Shown piece after piece: positions 10,437-19,836 of a stretch of DNA of 64,000 nt (position 1 is its first letter; each line of letters starts with the position of its first letter). The DNA lies in NCBI RefSeq assembly GCF_026586805.1, contig NZ_JAPFHA010000003.1:62001-126000 (forward strand), given 5' to 3'. The notes beneath the pieces are model-generated. The model was not told the DNA's origin, searched no databases, and worked only from the letters and a program-made list of their open reading frames with translations. A program made the translations under genes and the position numbers. The DNA is from Niveibacterium sp. 24ML (GTDB lineage Bacteria; Pseudomonadota; Gammaproteobacteria; Burkholderiales; Rhodocyclaceae).

Positions 10437-12323
10437 TTGAACAACTTATTCAAGAATCTCGCGATCTGGTTGGTCATTGGCATTGTGCTGATGACAGTAT
10501 TCAACCAGTTCAATGGTCGCCAGACCGCGCAAAGCCAGATGGAATACTCCCAGTTCATGGAGGAAGCCAAGCAGGGGCGTATCGCAAAGGTCACGATCGA
10601 AGGGCGCACGCTGCGTGCCACAACGCAGGACAACAAGCAGATCACCGTGTTCACTCCGGGCACACAGGATCTCTGGATGGTCAGCGATCTCATGCGCTAC
10701 GGCGTGAAGATCACGGCAAAGCCTGATGAAGAGCAGTCGTTGCTGATGAGCATCTTTGTCTCCTGGTTCCCGATGCTGCTGCTGATTGGGGTGTGGGTCT
10801 TCTTCATGCGCCAGATGCAGGGTGGCGGCCGCGGCGGTGCCTTCTCTTTTGGCAAGAGCCGTGCGCGCATGCTGGACGAATCCAGCAACTCGATCACGTT
10901 TGCCGACGTTGCCGGCTGTGACGAAGCGAAGGAAGAAGTTGCTGAACTCGTTGATTTCCTTCGTGACCCTTCGAAGTTCCAGAAGCTTGGCGGGCGTATC
11001 CCGAAAGGGGTGCTGATGGTCGGTTCGCCAGGCACCGGCAAGACGCTGTTGGCGAAGGCGATTGCGGGCGAAGCGAAGGTGCCGTTTTTCTCGATCTCTG
11101 GATCGGATTTCGTTGAGATGTTCGTGGGTGTTGGTGCTGCGCGTGTGCGCGACATGTTCGAGAACGCCAAGAAGCAAGCGCCGTGCATCATCTTCATTGA
11201 TGAAATCGATGCGGTTGGCCGCCAACGTGGTGCCGGGTTGGGCGGTGGTAACGATGAGCGCGAGCAGACCTTGAACCAATTGCTTGTTGAGATGGACGGT
11301 TTCGAAGGTCAGACTGGCGTCATTGTCATCGCTGCGACCAACCGGCCCGATGTCCTCGATCCCGCGCTGCTTCGTCCTGGTCGCTTTGATCGTCAGGTGG
11401 TCGTGCCTTTGCCTGACATTCGTGGTCGTGAGCAGATCATCAAGGTGCATATGCGCAAGGTGCCGGTGTCGCCGGACGTCGATGCAAACGTGCTTGCGCG
11501 CGGTACGCCGGGTATGTCCGGCGCCGATCTAGCAAACCTCGTCAATGAAGCTGCGCTTTTCGCTGCACGGGCAAACAAGCGTCTGGTCGACATGGAAGAC
11601 TTTGAGCGCGCCAAGGACAAGATTTTCATGGGCGCGGAGCGAAAGTCCATGGTGATCTTGCCGGAAGAAAAGAAGAAGACGGCTTACCACGAATCCGGGC
11701 ATGCGATCATTGGATCGGTCCTCCCTGGATGCGATCCGGTGCACAAGGTAAGCGTGATTCCGCGTGGCCGAGCCTTGGGCGTGACCTGGTCGCTGCCAGA
11801 AATGGATCGCTTCAGCCTTTATCAAGACCAGATGCTTGCGCAGATTTGCATGCTGTTTGGTGGCCGAGTGGCCGAAGAGATCTTCGTTGGCAACGTTTCT
11901 ACGGGTGCATCAAACGACTTCGAACGGGCGACTGCGATTGCGCGTGACATGGTCACCCGCTACGGCATGTCCGAAGCGCTTGGCCCGATGGTGTATGCAG
12001 AGAACGAAGGGGAGGTGTTCCTCGGGCGTTCGATCACAACCCACAAGAATCTGTCCGAGGCAACGATGCAGAAGGTGGATGTCGAAATCCGCCGCATTGT
12101 GGACGAACAGTACGCCCTTGCACGAAAGATCCTTGAGGATAATCGTGACAAGGTGGAAGCCATGACAGCCGCGCTGCTCGAGTGGGAGACCATCGACGCC
12201 GATCAGATCGCAGACATCATGGCTGGCCGTACCCCGCGGGCACCGCATATGCCCGCATCGCAGAAGCCAGCATCATCAGATGGTCCAGCGGACCCAACCG
12301 CGGGCGCGACAGCGCCGGCCTGA
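10437..12323 (+). CDS. ftsH: ATP-dependent zinc metalloprotease FtsH
   Basis: A membrane-anchored AAA+ protease that degrades misassembled membrane proteins and short-lived regulators. 628 residues. A first membrane helix lies at about 7-25 and a second at about 100-122, with the periplasmic loop between. The AAA module has Walker A with Lys202 (PGTGKT), Walker B IIFIDEID and the SRH region [20 protein letters not shown]. The zinc site is His418-Glu419-x-x-His422 (HESGH). The start is TTG, supported by GAGAAGGAAG eight bases upstream and by the family N-terminus MNNLFKN. A strong hairpin follows the stop. Confidence 0.98.
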   Translation: MNNLFKNLAIWLVIGIVLMTVFNQFNGRQTAQSQMEYSQFMEEAKQGRIAKVTIEGRTLRATTQDNKQITVFTPGTQDLWMVSDLMRYGVKITAKPDEEQSLLMSIFVSWFPMLLLIGVWVFFMRQMQGGGRGGAFSFGKSRARMLDESSNSITFADVAGCDEAKEEVAELVDFLRDPSKFQKLGGRIPKGVLMVGSPGTGKTLLAKAIAGEAKVPFFSISGSDFVEMFVGVGAARVRDMFENAKKQAPCIIFIDEIDAVGRQRGAGLGGGNDEREQTLNQLLVEMDGFEGQTGVIVIAATNRPDVLDPALLRPGRFDRQVVVPLPDIRGREQIIKVHMRKVPVSPDVDANVLARGTPGMSGADLANLVNEAALFAARANKRLVDMEDFERAKDKIFMGAERKSMVILPEEKKKTAYHESGHAIIGSVLPGCDPVHKVSVIPRGRALGVTWSLPEMDRFSLYQDQMLAQICMLFGGRVAEEIFVGNVSTGASNDFERATAIARDMVTRYGMSEALGPMVYAENEGEVFLGRSITTHKNLSEATMQKVDVEIRRIVDEQYALARKILEDNRDKVEAMTAALLEWETIDADQIADIMAGRTPRAPHMPASQKPASSDGPADPTAGATAPA

Positions 12324-12341
12324 CGGTAAAGCCCAATCAAT

Positions 12342-12371
12342 ACGGGCCGGCTGACGCCGGCCCGTTCTCAT
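12342..12371 (+). terminator. terminator-like hairpin after ftsH, abutting the folP start
   Basis: A perfect 10-base-pair stem ACGGGCCGGC/GCCGGCCCGT (12342-12351 with 12356-12365) with a TGAC loop, followed by the T-rich TCTCATTT. It ends three bases before the folP ATG and occupies the place of a ribosome-binding site. Confidence 0.65.
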
Positions 12372-12373
12372 TT

Positions 12374-13210
12374 ATGAAACGAATCCTTCGCGCGGGCTCA
12401 TACGAACTCGATCTCAGTCGCCCTTTAGTAATGGCGATCATCAATACGACGCCCGACTCGTTTTCCGGTGATGGTGTGGCGGATAGCGTGGAGGTCGCAC
12501 TGGCAAAGGCCAGAAAAGCGATCGATGACGGTGCTGACATCCTTGACGTGGGTGGCGAGTCGTCGCGTCCGGGCGCTGCTTCAATTTCCGTGGACGAAGA
12601 GTTGCGGCGCGTGCTCCCCTGCATTCGTGCGCTTGCTGCGCTCGGGAAGCCCGTCTCGGTCGATACCGCCAAGCCAGAAGTCATGGCGCAGGCTTTGGCT
12701 GCCGGTGCGGCGATCGTCAATGACATCAATGCCTTGCGGGCGCCTGGGGCCATCGAAGTCGTGGCTGACAGTGACTGTGCGGTCTGCCTCATGCATATGC
12801 AGGGCGAGCCCCGGATAATGCAGAACTCACCCGCATATTCCAATGTAGTGCGTGAAGTTGCGGAGTATCTGGCCCAACGGAAGCGGGTGGCGCTTGCAGC
12901 TGGCATCACTGAAGATCGAATCCTGCTTGATCCCGGTTTTGGATTCGGTAAGACAACCGAGCAGAATTGCGAACTCTTCTGCGGCCTTCAGGGTTTGGGG
13001 CGTCTTGGCCCGCTGCTTGTCGGTGTTTCACGGAAGTCGATGCTGGGCGCGTTGACTGGTCTTCCGGTTGAACAGCGAGTCATTCCTAGCGTTGTTGCCG
13101 CTGCTGCCGCGGTTGCGCGTGGCGCTTCAGTTCTCCGAGTCCATGATGTTGCCGAGACCATCGCTGCCCTCGCGGTGTGGCGCGCCTTGGGTGCAGAACT
13201 GGGCGCTTGA
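12374..13210 (+). CDS. folP: dihydropteroate synthase
   Basis: Condenses 6-hydroxymethyl-dihydropterin diphosphate with p-aminobenzoate in folate synthesis; the sulfonamide target. 278 residues. Visible motifs: INTTPDSFSGDG near the N-terminus, DVGGESSRPGA, the VNDINAL strand, CLMHMQG, LDPGFGFGK and VGVSRKSM. The ATG at 12374 gives the family N-terminus; the open frame further upstream lies inside ftsH. There is no Shine-Dalgarno sequence, because the ftsH terminator-like stem ends three bases before the ATG; initiation may be weak or controlled by the hairpin. Followed 45 bases later by glmM. Confidence 0.96.
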   Translation: MKRILRAGSYELDLSRPLVMAIINTTPDSFSGDGVADSVEVALAKARKAIDDGADILDVGGESSRPGAASISVDEELRRVLPCIRALAALGKPVSVDTAKPEVMAQALAAGAAIVNDINALRAPGAIEVVADSDCAVCLMHMQGEPRIMQNSPAYSNVVREVAEYLAQRKRVALAAGITEDRILLDPGFGFGKTTEQNCELFCGLQGLGRLGPLLVGVSRKSMLGALTGLPVEQRVIPSVVAAAAAVARGASVLRVHDVAETIAALAVWRALGAELGA

Positions 13211-13255
13211 TCCGATCTTCAAGGTTCATAACTCCACTTTTAGTTAGGGCGTGGG

Positions 13256-14611
13256 ATGACAAGAAAGTATTTTGGGACGGACGGTGTGCGCGGACGGGTT
13301 GGCGATTTGCCGATCACGCCAGACTTCGTGATGCGATTGGGTTACTCAGCCGGGCGCACCTTGTGCGCGGAGCAGCATGGCTCTCGCGGACATGAGCGGC
13401 CTGCCGTGCTGATTGGAAAGGACACCCGAGTGTCGGGTTACATGCTTGAGGCCGCCCTTGAGGCGGGGTTTGCGGCAGCGGGGGTTGATGTCGTCCTGGC
13501 TGGGCCGATACCGACACCCGGGGTGGCTTACCTCACGCGCGCGCTTCGTTTGGATGCCGGCGTCGTGATTTCCGCCTCGCACAATCCATATTACGACAAT
13601 GGCATTAAGTTTTTCTCATCCCGTGGCGCCAAACTTCCTGATTCCGTTGAAGCTGCAATTGAGGCGGGAATGGATCAGCCGATTGGTTGCGCCGACTCAC
13701 TGGCCCTTGGCCGCGCACGTCGGATCGATGATGCCGCCGGGCGCTACATTGAGTTCTGCAAGAGCACGTTTCCCACCGAACTTGATCTGCGCGGCCTGAA
13801 AATCGCTGTCGATTGCGCTCATGGTGCTGCTTATCACATTGCGCCGCGGGTCTTTCATGAGTTGGGGGCGGAGGTGGTCGCGGTGGGCAAAGAGCCCAAC
13901 GGATTGAATATCAACGATCAGGTTGGTGCGACCTCGCCGGACTCGATCCGGCGTTTCACGCTTGCGCAAGGGGCTGATATCGGGATCTCGCTAGATGGCG
14001 ACGGAGATCGATTGATCATGGTTGACCGTAGCGGTCAGGTATTTGATGGCGACATGCTGCTTTTTGTGATCGCGAGAATGCAGCGTGCTCAAGACCGGCT
14101 GACCGGCGTGGTTGGTACCTTGATGAGTAACCTTGGCTTTCAGCGTGCCATCGAAGCCCTCGGCGTTCCTTTCGTTCGCGCCAATGTCGGCGATCGCTAC
14201 GTGCTTGAGCAATTGGAGGCACGCGGATGGAAACTCGGCGGCGAGAACTCGGGACACATCATCTGTCTCGATCGTCATACAACCGGTGACGGGATCGTTT
14301 CGTCCCTGCAGGTCCTTGCAGCCCTACGACTTGCCGGTGAGACCTTGGCCGAAGCCTGCCGTGATCTGGTGTTCTTTCCTCAGCGCTTGGTTAATGTCCG
14401 CACTACTGCAGGTTTTGATTGGAAGGCGGACCGCAGCATTGCCGATGCCACCAGGGCTGCAGAAGAAGAGCTCGGTGCTCGTGGCCGCGTTTTGCTCAGA
14501 GCGTCCGGCACCGAGCCGCTCCTGCGCGTCATGGTTGAGGGAGAGGACAGAGCAACCGTGGAACGGCTGGCCCAAAGGATCGCGGCCGTCGTGCGAACAG
14601 CGCTTGAGTAA
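13256..14611 (+). CDS. glmM: phosphoglucosamine mutase
   Basis: Interconverts glucosamine 6- and 1-phosphate for UDP-GlcNAc, feeding peptidoglycan and lipopolysaccharide synthesis. 451 residues, a typical length. The phosphoserine is Ser108 in [12 protein letters not shown]; the Mg2+ loop is DGDGDR (about 247); the sugar-binding GGENSGH and the C-terminal phosphate-binding [12 protein letters not shown] are intact. The folP-glmM order is standard in proteobacteria. No tpiA follows, although tpiA commonly sits between glmM and secG in related bacteria. Confidence 0.97.
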   Translation: MTRKYFGTDGVRGRVGDLPITPDFVMRLGYSAGRTLCAEQHGSRGHERPAVLIGKDTRVSGYMLEAALEAGFAAAGVDVVLAGPIPTPGVAYLTRALRLDAGVVISASHNPYYDNGIKFFSSRGAKLPDSVEAAIEAGMDQPIGCADSLALGRARRIDDAAGRYIEFCKSTFPTELDLRGLKIAVDCAHGAAYHIAPRVFHELGAEVVAVGKEPNGLNINDQVGATSPDSIRRFTLAQGADIGISLDGDGDRLIMVDRSGQVFDGDMLLFVIARMQRAQDRLTGVVGTLMSNLGFQRAIEALGVPFVRANVGDRYVLEQLEARGWKLGGENSGHIICLDRHTTGDGIVSSLQVLAALRLAGETLAEACRDLVFFPQRLVNVRTTAGFDWKADRSIADATRAAEEELGARGRVLLRASGTEPLLRVMVEGEDRATVERLAQRIAAVVRTALE

Positions 14612-14639
14612 AGGCGACTCCAGTTGGTGCCGTCGCGCC

Positions 14640-14668
14640 TTGTTCTGGCTATGCTCTCGGAGTACAAT
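14640..14668 (+). promoter_or_regulatory. predicted promoter of secG
   Basis: TTGTTC (14640-14645), a 17-base spacer and TACAAT (14663-14668), 34 bases before the secG GTG. Confidence 0.6.
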
Positions 14669-14702
14669 TTAACGTTAATTTGGATTTTCTTTGGGGTGTT
14701 GC

Positions 14703-15047
14703 GTGAGCGGAATACTGTTTGGGCTTGTTTTGACTGTTCATGTGCTCGTTGGCCTAGCTGTTATCGGGCTTGTGCTTGTGCAGCACGGCAAGGGCGCTGA
14801 TATGGGGGCGTCTTTTGGGAGTGGTGCCTCTGGCAGTCTGTTTGGGTCGTCGGGCTCTGCAAATTTCTTGAGCCGCACGACCGGCGTTCTTGCGACGGTG
14901 TTTTTTGTTACGAGCCTCTCGTTGACTTACCTTGCGAGCAATCGTGGTACGACCTCCCGCAGTGTGATGGAGGGGGTGCCCGCTCCGCTTACGGTGCCCG
15001 CGAAGACTCCGGCTGACGAAGGTTCTGCAAAAGAGATCCCGAAGTGA
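14703..15047 (+). CDS. secG: preprotein translocase subunit SecG
   Basis: A small SecYEG channel subunit that assists the SecA cycle. 114 residues with two membrane helices (about 3-24 and 56-76) joined by the conserved GADMGASFGSGASGSLFGS segment, then a hydrophilic tail. The GTG at 14703 is chosen with TTTGGGGTG upstream; an in-frame TTG four codons earlier would give an atypical start. The gene is flanked by its own predicted promoter and by the tRNA-Leu promoter and is not close enough to glmM to be obviously co-translated. Confidence 0.95.
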   Translation: MSGILFGLVLTVHVLVGLAVIGLVLVQHGKGADMGASFGSGASGSLFGSSGSANFLSRTTGVLATVFFVTSLSLTYLASNRGTTSRSVMEGVPAPLTVPAKTPADEGSAKEIPK

Positions 15048-15057
15048 GTTTCGGTGC

Positions 15058-15086
15058 TTGGCAGAATTGTTTTTTGTATATATAAT
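15058..15086 (+). promoter_or_regulatory. predicted promoter of tRNA-Leu
   Basis: TTGGCA (15058-15063), a 17-base spacer and a perfect TATAAT (15081-15086), 19 bases before the mature tRNA 5' end. One of the best consensus promoters in the window. Confidence 0.75.
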
Positions 15087-15105
15087 TCTTTTCTGCTGTG
15101 AGTGT

Positions 15106-15190
15106 GCCGACGTGGTGAAATTGGTAGACACGCCATCTTGAGGGGGTGGTGGCGCAAGCCGTGTGAGTTCGAGTCTCACCGTCGGCACCA
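15106..15190 (+). tRNA. tRNA-Leu (anticodon GAG)
   Basis: A class II tRNA of 85 nt with an encoded CCA (15188-15190). The acceptor stem GCCGACG/CGTCGGC is perfect. The anticodon stem CCATC/GGTGG encloses the loop TTGAGGG, giving anticodon GAG, which reads CUC and CUU. A long variable arm and the T-arm with GTTCGAGTC are present. It lies between secG and nuoA, a common betaproteobacterial position, and has a consensus promoter and an intrinsic terminator. Confidence 0.97.
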
Positions 15191-15197
15191 ACAATTC

Positions 15198-15223
15198 AAA
15201 ACGCCCGCGTAAGCGGGCGTTTT
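15198..15223 (+). terminator. intrinsic terminator of tRNA-Leu
   Basis: AAAACGCCCGC (15198-15208), GTAA loop, GCGGGCGTTTT (15213-15223): a perfect 11-base-pair stem ending in T residues. It leaves only 31 bases before nuoA. Confidence 0.85.
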
Positions 15224-15254
15224 ACTATCTGATGCAATTTCCGACCTTACGATC

Positions 15255-15629
15255 ATGCTCGAGAACTATTTCCCGGTATTGATTTTCATTTTAGTCGGTG
15301 TTGCTATCGCCGGCGTAATGATCCTGGCTGGCCGTGTTCTTGGCCGATATAATCCCGAGTCCGAAAAACTCTCCCCGTACGAGTGCGGGTTTGAGGCGTT
15401 TGAAGATGCGCGCATCAAGTTCGATGTTCGCTACTATCTGATCGCAATCCTCTTTATCCTTTTTGATATCGAGGTTGCCTTCTTGATTCCATGGGCTTCA
15501 ATTCTTCAAGAGATTGCCGCCAATGAAGCGTTGAGATTGTTTGGCTTTTTCGAGATGCTGGTGTTTCTCGGTGTTCTGGTGGTCGGATATATTTATGTCC
15601 GCCAGCGCGGAGCCTTGGATTGGGAGTGA
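15255..15629 (+). CDS. nuoA: NADH-quinone oxidoreductase subunit A
   Basis: A membrane-arm subunit at the junction with the peripheral arm of complex I. 124 residues with three membrane helices (about 7-29, 66-88 and 96-117) and the conserved loop [21 protein letters not shown]. First gene of the 14-gene nuo operon. The ATG matches the family start MLENYFPV, but the bases upstream show no good ribosome-binding site, and only 31 bases separate the tRNA terminator from the gene, so the operon promoter is not obvious; it may overlap this gap or depend on read-through. Confidence 0.97.
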   Translation: MLENYFPVLIFILVGVAIAGVMILAGRVLGRYNPESEKLSPYECGFEAFEDARIKFDVRYYLIAILFILFDIEVAFLIPWASILQEIAANEALRLFGFFEMLVFLGVLVVGYIYVRQRGALDWE

Positions 15630-15669
15630 TTGCACGGCAGTGCGCATTGGCTGGGGGTAGGGAGGGGCA

Positions 15670-16146
15670 ATGAGTATTGAGGGTGTCTTCAAAGAAGGGT
15701 TCGTTACCACGACTTTGGATAGCGTGGTGAACTGGACTCGTACCGGCTCGCTTTGGCCAATGACATTCGGGCTTGCTTGTTGCGCTGTCGAAATGATCCA
15801 TGCTGGATGCTCGCGCTATGATCTGGACCGGTTCGGGGTTGTTTTTCGTCCGAGTCCGCGACAGTCGGATCTGATGATTGTTGCTGGAACGCTTTGCAAC
15901 AAGATGGCTCCTGCCTTGCGCAAAGTCTATGACCAGATGGCTGAGCCCAGGTGGGTTATCTCCATGGGGTCGTGCGCAAACGGCGGTGGTTACTATCACT
16001 ATTCGTACTCCGTCGTTAGGGGGTGCGATCGTATCGTTCCCGTTGATGTCTATGTGCCGGGCTGCCCCCCTACGGCGGAAGCGCTGCTATACGGCATCAT
16101 TCAGTTGCAGAACAAGATCAAAAGAACTAACACCATTGCCCGCTAA
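15670..16146 (+). CDS. nuoB: NADH-quinone oxidoreductase subunit B
   Basis: Carries the terminal [4Fe-4S] cluster N2, which passes electrons to quinone. 158 residues. The cluster ligands are visible as the tandem cysteines of LACCAVEM, the cysteine of GSCANGGG and that of VPGCPPTAE. Preceded by GGGAGGGG, a strong ribosome-binding site. It lies 40 bases after nuoA. Confidence 0.98.
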   Translation: MSIEGVFKEGFVTTTLDSVVNWTRTGSLWPMTFGLACCAVEMIHAGCSRYDLDRFGVVFRPSPRQSDLMIVAGTLCNKMAPALRKVYDQMAEPRWVISMGSCANGGGYYHYSYSVVRGCDRIVPVDVYVPGCPPTAEALLYGIIQLQNKIKRTNTIAR

Positions 16147-16161
16147 TAGCTGAGCTGTCGA

Positions 16162-16767
16162 ATGAGCGCGAAACTTGAAGCATTGCAAGAGAGCCTCCGC
16201 GAGGTTCTGGTGGGCAAGAACTTCTCACTGATGTGTGAGTTGGGTGAGGTTACTGTTGAGGTCGAGGCTGGCGAATATTATGAGGTGGCCAAGGCGCTGC
16301 GTGACCACGAGCGTTTGCGATTTGAGCAATTGATCGATCTCTGCGGTGTCGACTACGCGTCGCACGCGCAACGTGCTGGTGTCTCTGGAAGATATGCAGC
16401 CGTTTCCCACTTGTTGTCGATTCAGCACAACTGGCGTTTGCGGTTGCGTGCCTTTGCTCCGCTTGACGAGTTTCCGGTCTTGAGTTCATTGGTTCCAATC
16501 TGGCGTTCCGCCAATTGGTATGAACGTGAGGCATTCGACTTGTTTGGAATCATGTTCGATGGGCATCCAGATCTCCGTCGTATCTTGACTGACTACGGAT
16601 TTGTTGGTCATCCGTTCCGGAAAGACTTTCCGGTGTCGGGCTATGTCGAGATGCGGTATGACACTGAGCAGGCTCGTGTCATTTACCAACCTGTAACGAT
16701 TGAACCACGTGAAGTGACACCGCGAATCGTACGGGAAGAGAGCTACGGGCAGGTCGGTCATGGCTGA
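16162..16767 (+). CDS. nuoC: NADH-quinone oxidoreductase subunit C
   Basis: The 30-kDa peripheral-arm subunit. 201 residues. The signature ERE(A)FDLFGI with the following GHPDLRRIL is present at about residues 120-145, and the C-terminal segment [16 protein letters not shown] fits the family. Separate from nuoD, unlike the fused nuoCD of enterobacteria. Its end overlaps nuoD by 8 bases. Confidence 0.97.
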   Translation: MSAKLEALQESLREVLVGKNFSLMCELGEVTVEVEAGEYYEVAKALRDHERLRFEQLIDLCGVDYASHAQRAGVSGRYAAVSHLLSIQHNWRLRLRAFAPLDEFPVLSSLVPIWRSANWYEREAFDLFGIMFDGHPDLRRILTDYGFVGHPFRKDFPVSGYVEMRYDTEQARVIYQPVTIEPREVTPRIVREESYGQVGHG

Positions 16768-18013
16768 GATTCGAAATTACACAATCAACTTCGGGCCGCA
16801 ACATCCATCTGCGCACGGTGTTCTCCGGCTGGTACTTGAGTTGGATGGCGAGGTAGTCGAGCGCGCAGATCCGCATATTGGTTTGCTGCATCGCGGCACG
16901 GAGAAGCTTGCGGAAACGCGCACCTGGATACAGTCCGTTCCTTACATGGATCGACTGGACTACGTTTCCATGATGTGCAACGAACATGCGTATTGCATGG
17001 CAATTGAGCGCTTGCTCGGAGTCGAAGTCCCTCTGCGTGCGCAGTACATCCGGGTGATGTTTGATGAGATTACGCGGATTCTCAATCACCTCCTGAATAT
17101 TGGCACTCACGCACTGGATATCGGTGCGATGACCATGGTTCTCTATACGTTCCGGGAGCGAGAGGACCTGATGGATGCATATGAGGCGGTTTCGGGCGCC
17201 CGGATGCACGCTGCATATTATCGTCCGGGAGGTGTATATCGTGATCTCCCGGATCGCATGCCTCAGTACGAAGTCTCCAAGTACCGTAGCGCGGCGGTCG
17301 TCTCAAAGTTGAATGAGCCCCGAAGTGGTTCTTTGCTTGATTTTCTCGACGACTTTTCGAACCGTTTTCCGCGCTACATTGACGAGTACGAGACCTTGCT
17401 CACAGACAATAGAATCTGGAAGCAGCGTACGGTAGGGGTCGGTGTGGTGAGTCCTGAGGATGCGTTGGCGCTTGGCTTCACAGGTGCCATGCTTCGCGGA
17501 TCAGGTGTTGAGTGGGACTTGCGGCGGAAGCAATCGTACGAAGTCTATGATCGACTGGATTTCGATATTCCGGTTGGCGTGAATGGCGATTGCTATGATC
17601 GCTATTTGGTCCGCATGGAGGAGATGCGCCAGTCGAACCGGATTCTCAAGCAATGCATCGACTGGCTGAGAAAAAATCCAGGGCCTGTGATCGTCGATAA
17701 CCACAAGGTGGCTCCGCCTTCGCGCGCCGCGATGAAGGAAAACATGGAAGAGCTTATTCATCATTTTAAGCTCTTCACTGAGGGGATGCATGTTCCCGCC
17801 GGAGAGGCGTATGCCGCCGTGGAGCATCCAAAGGGCGAATTTGGCGTCTATGCGGTTTCGGATGGTGCGAATAAACCCTATCGCGTAAAGCTGAGAGCAC
17901 CAGGCTTTGCGCATTTGGCTGCTATGGACGAAATGGCACGGGGACATATGATTGCCGACGTAGTTGCCATTATCGGAACGATGGACATTGTGTTTGGCGA
18001 AATTGATCGCTGA
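16760..18013 (+). CDS. nuoD: NADH-quinone oxidoreductase subunit D
   Basis: The 49-kDa subunit, related to hydrogenase large subunits, which forms the quinone site with NuoB. 417 residues, full length. Motifs: [14 protein letters not shown] at the N-terminus with the quinone-site histidines, [12 protein letters not shown], and the C-terminal DIVFGEIDR. The start overlaps the nuoC end, implying coupling. Confidence 0.98.
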   Translation: MAEIRNYTINFGPQHPSAHGVLRLVLELDGEVVERADPHIGLLHRGTEKLAETRTWIQSVPYMDRLDYVSMMCNEHAYCMAIERLLGVEVPLRAQYIRVMFDEITRILNHLLNIGTHALDIGAMTMVLYTFREREDLMDAYEAVSGARMHAAYYRPGGVYRDLPDRMPQYEVSKYRSAAVVSKLNEPRSGSLLDFLDDFSNRFPRYIDEYETLLTDNRIWKQRTVGVGVVSPEDALALGFTGAMLRGSGVEWDLRRKQSYEVYDRLDFDIPVGVNGDCYDRYLVRMEEMRQSNRILKQCIDWLRKNPGPVIVDNHKVAPPSRAAMKENMEELIHHFKLFTEGMHVPAGEAYAAVEHPKGEFGVYAVSDGANKPYRVKLRAPGFAHLAAMDEMARGHMIADVVAIIGTMDIVFGEIDR

Positions 18014-18050
18014 AGAGCGCGCTTGTCTTTGAAAGAGAGAGTTGCGAGTC

Positions 18051-18527
18051 ATGCTGAGCTCGGAATCGCTAAGCAAGATTGATCGGGAAGTTGCGAAGTA
18101 CCCGCCTGATCAGAGGCAGTCTGCCATCATGGCCGCACTGCGGATTGCCCAGCAGGAATTTGGCTGGTTGTCCAGTGATGCTATAGAGTTCGTTGCCAAT
18201 TACCTGCGCATGCCGGCCATGGCAGCGTATGAAGTGGCGAGCTTTTACAATATGTATGACCTCTCACCGGTTGGCACTTACAAGCTGACCGTGTGTACCA
18301 ATCTCCCTTGTGCCCTGTCTGGCGGGGCGGCTGCCGGGGAGTACCTTAAGACCAAGCTGGGTATTGACTACAACCAGACCACGCCGGATGGGCGGTTTAC
18401 GCTGAAAGAAGGCGAGTGCATGGGGGCGTGTGGTGATGCACCTGTGTTGCTAGTCAATAATCACCGGATGTGCTGCAAGATGACCGAGTCGCAGCTTGAT
18501 CAACTCGTTTCTGAGCTAGGAAAATGA
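18051..18527 (+). CDS. nuoE: NADH-quinone oxidoreductase subunit E
   Basis: The 24-kDa thioredoxin-fold subunit that holds [2Fe-2S] cluster N1a. 158 residues from the ATG at 18051, chosen over a TTG three codons upstream; GAGAGAG lies upstream. Ligands are Cys-x4-Cys in CTNLPC and Cys-x3-Cys in CMGACG. Its stop overlaps the nuoF start (ATGA). Confidence 0.97.
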   Translation: MLSSESLSKIDREVAKYPPDQRQSAIMAALRIAQQEFGWLSSDAIEFVANYLRMPAMAAYEVASFYNMYDLSPVGTYKLTVCTNLPCALSGGAAAGEYLKTKLGIDYNQTTPDGRFTLKEGECMGACGDAPVLLVNNHRMCCKMTESQLDQLVSELGK

Positions 18528-19834
18528 GTCAAGGCGCGTTTCTTCTTAGTGGGCTGGACGGCGATCGAACTTGGGGCTTGAGCGACTACGTCAAACGTGG
18601 CGGCTACACGGCACTTCGGAAAATCATTAGCGAAGGCATTTCGCCCGAAGTTGTCATCGCCGAGGTCAAGAAATCGGCTCTTCGCGGACGTGGCGGAGCG
18701 GGCTTTCCGACGGGACTAAAGTGGAGTTTCATGCCACGCCAGTTTCCTGGTGCGAAGTACGTATGTTGCAACTCCGATGAAGGTGAGCCCGGGACGTTCA
18801 AGGACCGGGATCTCCTGCGTTTCAATCCGCACTTGGTCATTGAAGGCATGATCATTGCAGGCTTCGCGATGGGCTGTGAGCGAGGCTACAACTACATACA
18901 CGGCGAGATATTCGATGTGTATGAGCGATTCGAACTGGCTCTGGATGAGGCTCGTGCTGCCGGCTTTCTTGGGGCGAACATCCTCGGGTCTGGATTTTCT
19001 TTCGATTTGTTTGCCCATCATGGCTATGGAGCATACATCTGCGGTGAAGAGACGGCGCTGCTGGAATCGATTGAGGGCAAGAAAGGGCAGCCTCGCTTCA
19101 AGCCGCCTTTTCCGGCGAGCTTCGGTCTTTACGGAAAGCCGACAACGATCAACAACACCGAAACGTTCGCGTCGATTCCATACATCATCAACAATGGTGG
19201 CGATGCGTTCCTAGCATTGGGGAAGCCCAATAACGGTGGCACGAAGTTGTTTTCGGTTTCCGGCCATGTCAATCGGCCGGGGAACTACGAGGTACCGCTT
19301 GGCACACCATTTTCTGACTTGCTTGCGTTGGCGGGTGGGATGCGTGGTGGGCGTAAGCTTAAGGCAGTGATTCCTGGCGGATCCTCCGCCCCTGTGTTGC
19401 CCGCCTCCGTGATTATGGATGCGACGATGGATTACGACTGCATTGCTAAGGCGGGCTCTATGCTCGGGTCTGGCGCGGTTATCGTCATGGATGAGACAAC
19501 CTGCATGGTGAAGGCGCTTGAGCGCCTCTCGTATTTCTATCATGAAGAGTCTTGTGGGCAATGTACTCCGTGTCGCGAAGGTACCGGGTGGCTGTACCGG
19601 GTGATCCATCGTATTGAGCACGGGCTGGGTCGTCAGGAAGACTTGGACTTGCTCGATAACGTCTCAGATAACATCATGGGACGCACCATTTGCGCATTAG
19701 GCGATGCTGCAGCGATGCCAGTGAAGAGTTTCATTAAGCATTTCCGTAGCGAATTCCAGTATCACGTTGAAAACAAGCGGTGCCTTGTCCCGCTGGATAT
19801 TCAGCGCGAAGGCAGCAAGATCTACGTAGGCTGA
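18524..19834 (+). CDS. nuoF: NADH-quinone oxidoreductase subunit F
   Basis: The 51-kDa subunit that oxidises NADH through FMN and passes electrons to [4Fe-4S] N3. 436 residues. The glycine-rich FMN/NADH loop [11 protein letters not shown], the [13 protein letters not shown] segment, the SLBB region and the cluster motif Cys-x2-Cys-x2-Cys (SCGQCTPC) with the distal cysteine of TICALGD are present. Coupled to nuoE. Confidence 0.98.
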   Translation: MSQGAFLLSGLDGDRTWGLSDYVKRGGYTALRKIISEGISPEVVIAEVKKSALRGRGGAGFPTGLKWSFMPRQFPGAKYVCCNSDEGEPGTFKDRDLLRFNPHLVIEGMIIAGFAMGCERGYNYIHGEIFDVYERFELALDEARAAGFLGANILGSGFSFDLFAHHGYGAYICGEETALLESIEGKKGQPRFKPPFPASFGLYGKPTTINNTETFASIPYIINNGGDAFLALGKPNNGGTKLFSVSGHVNRPGNYEVPLGTPFSDLLALAGGMRGGRKLKAVIPGGSSAPVLPASVIMDATMDYDCIAKAGSMLGSGAVIVMDETTCMVKALERLSYFYHEESCGQCTPCREGTGWLYRVIHRIEHGLGRQEDLDLLDNVSDNIMGRTICALGDAAAMPVKSFIKHFRSEFQYHVENKRCLVPLDIQREGSKIYVG

Positions 19835-19836
19835 AC

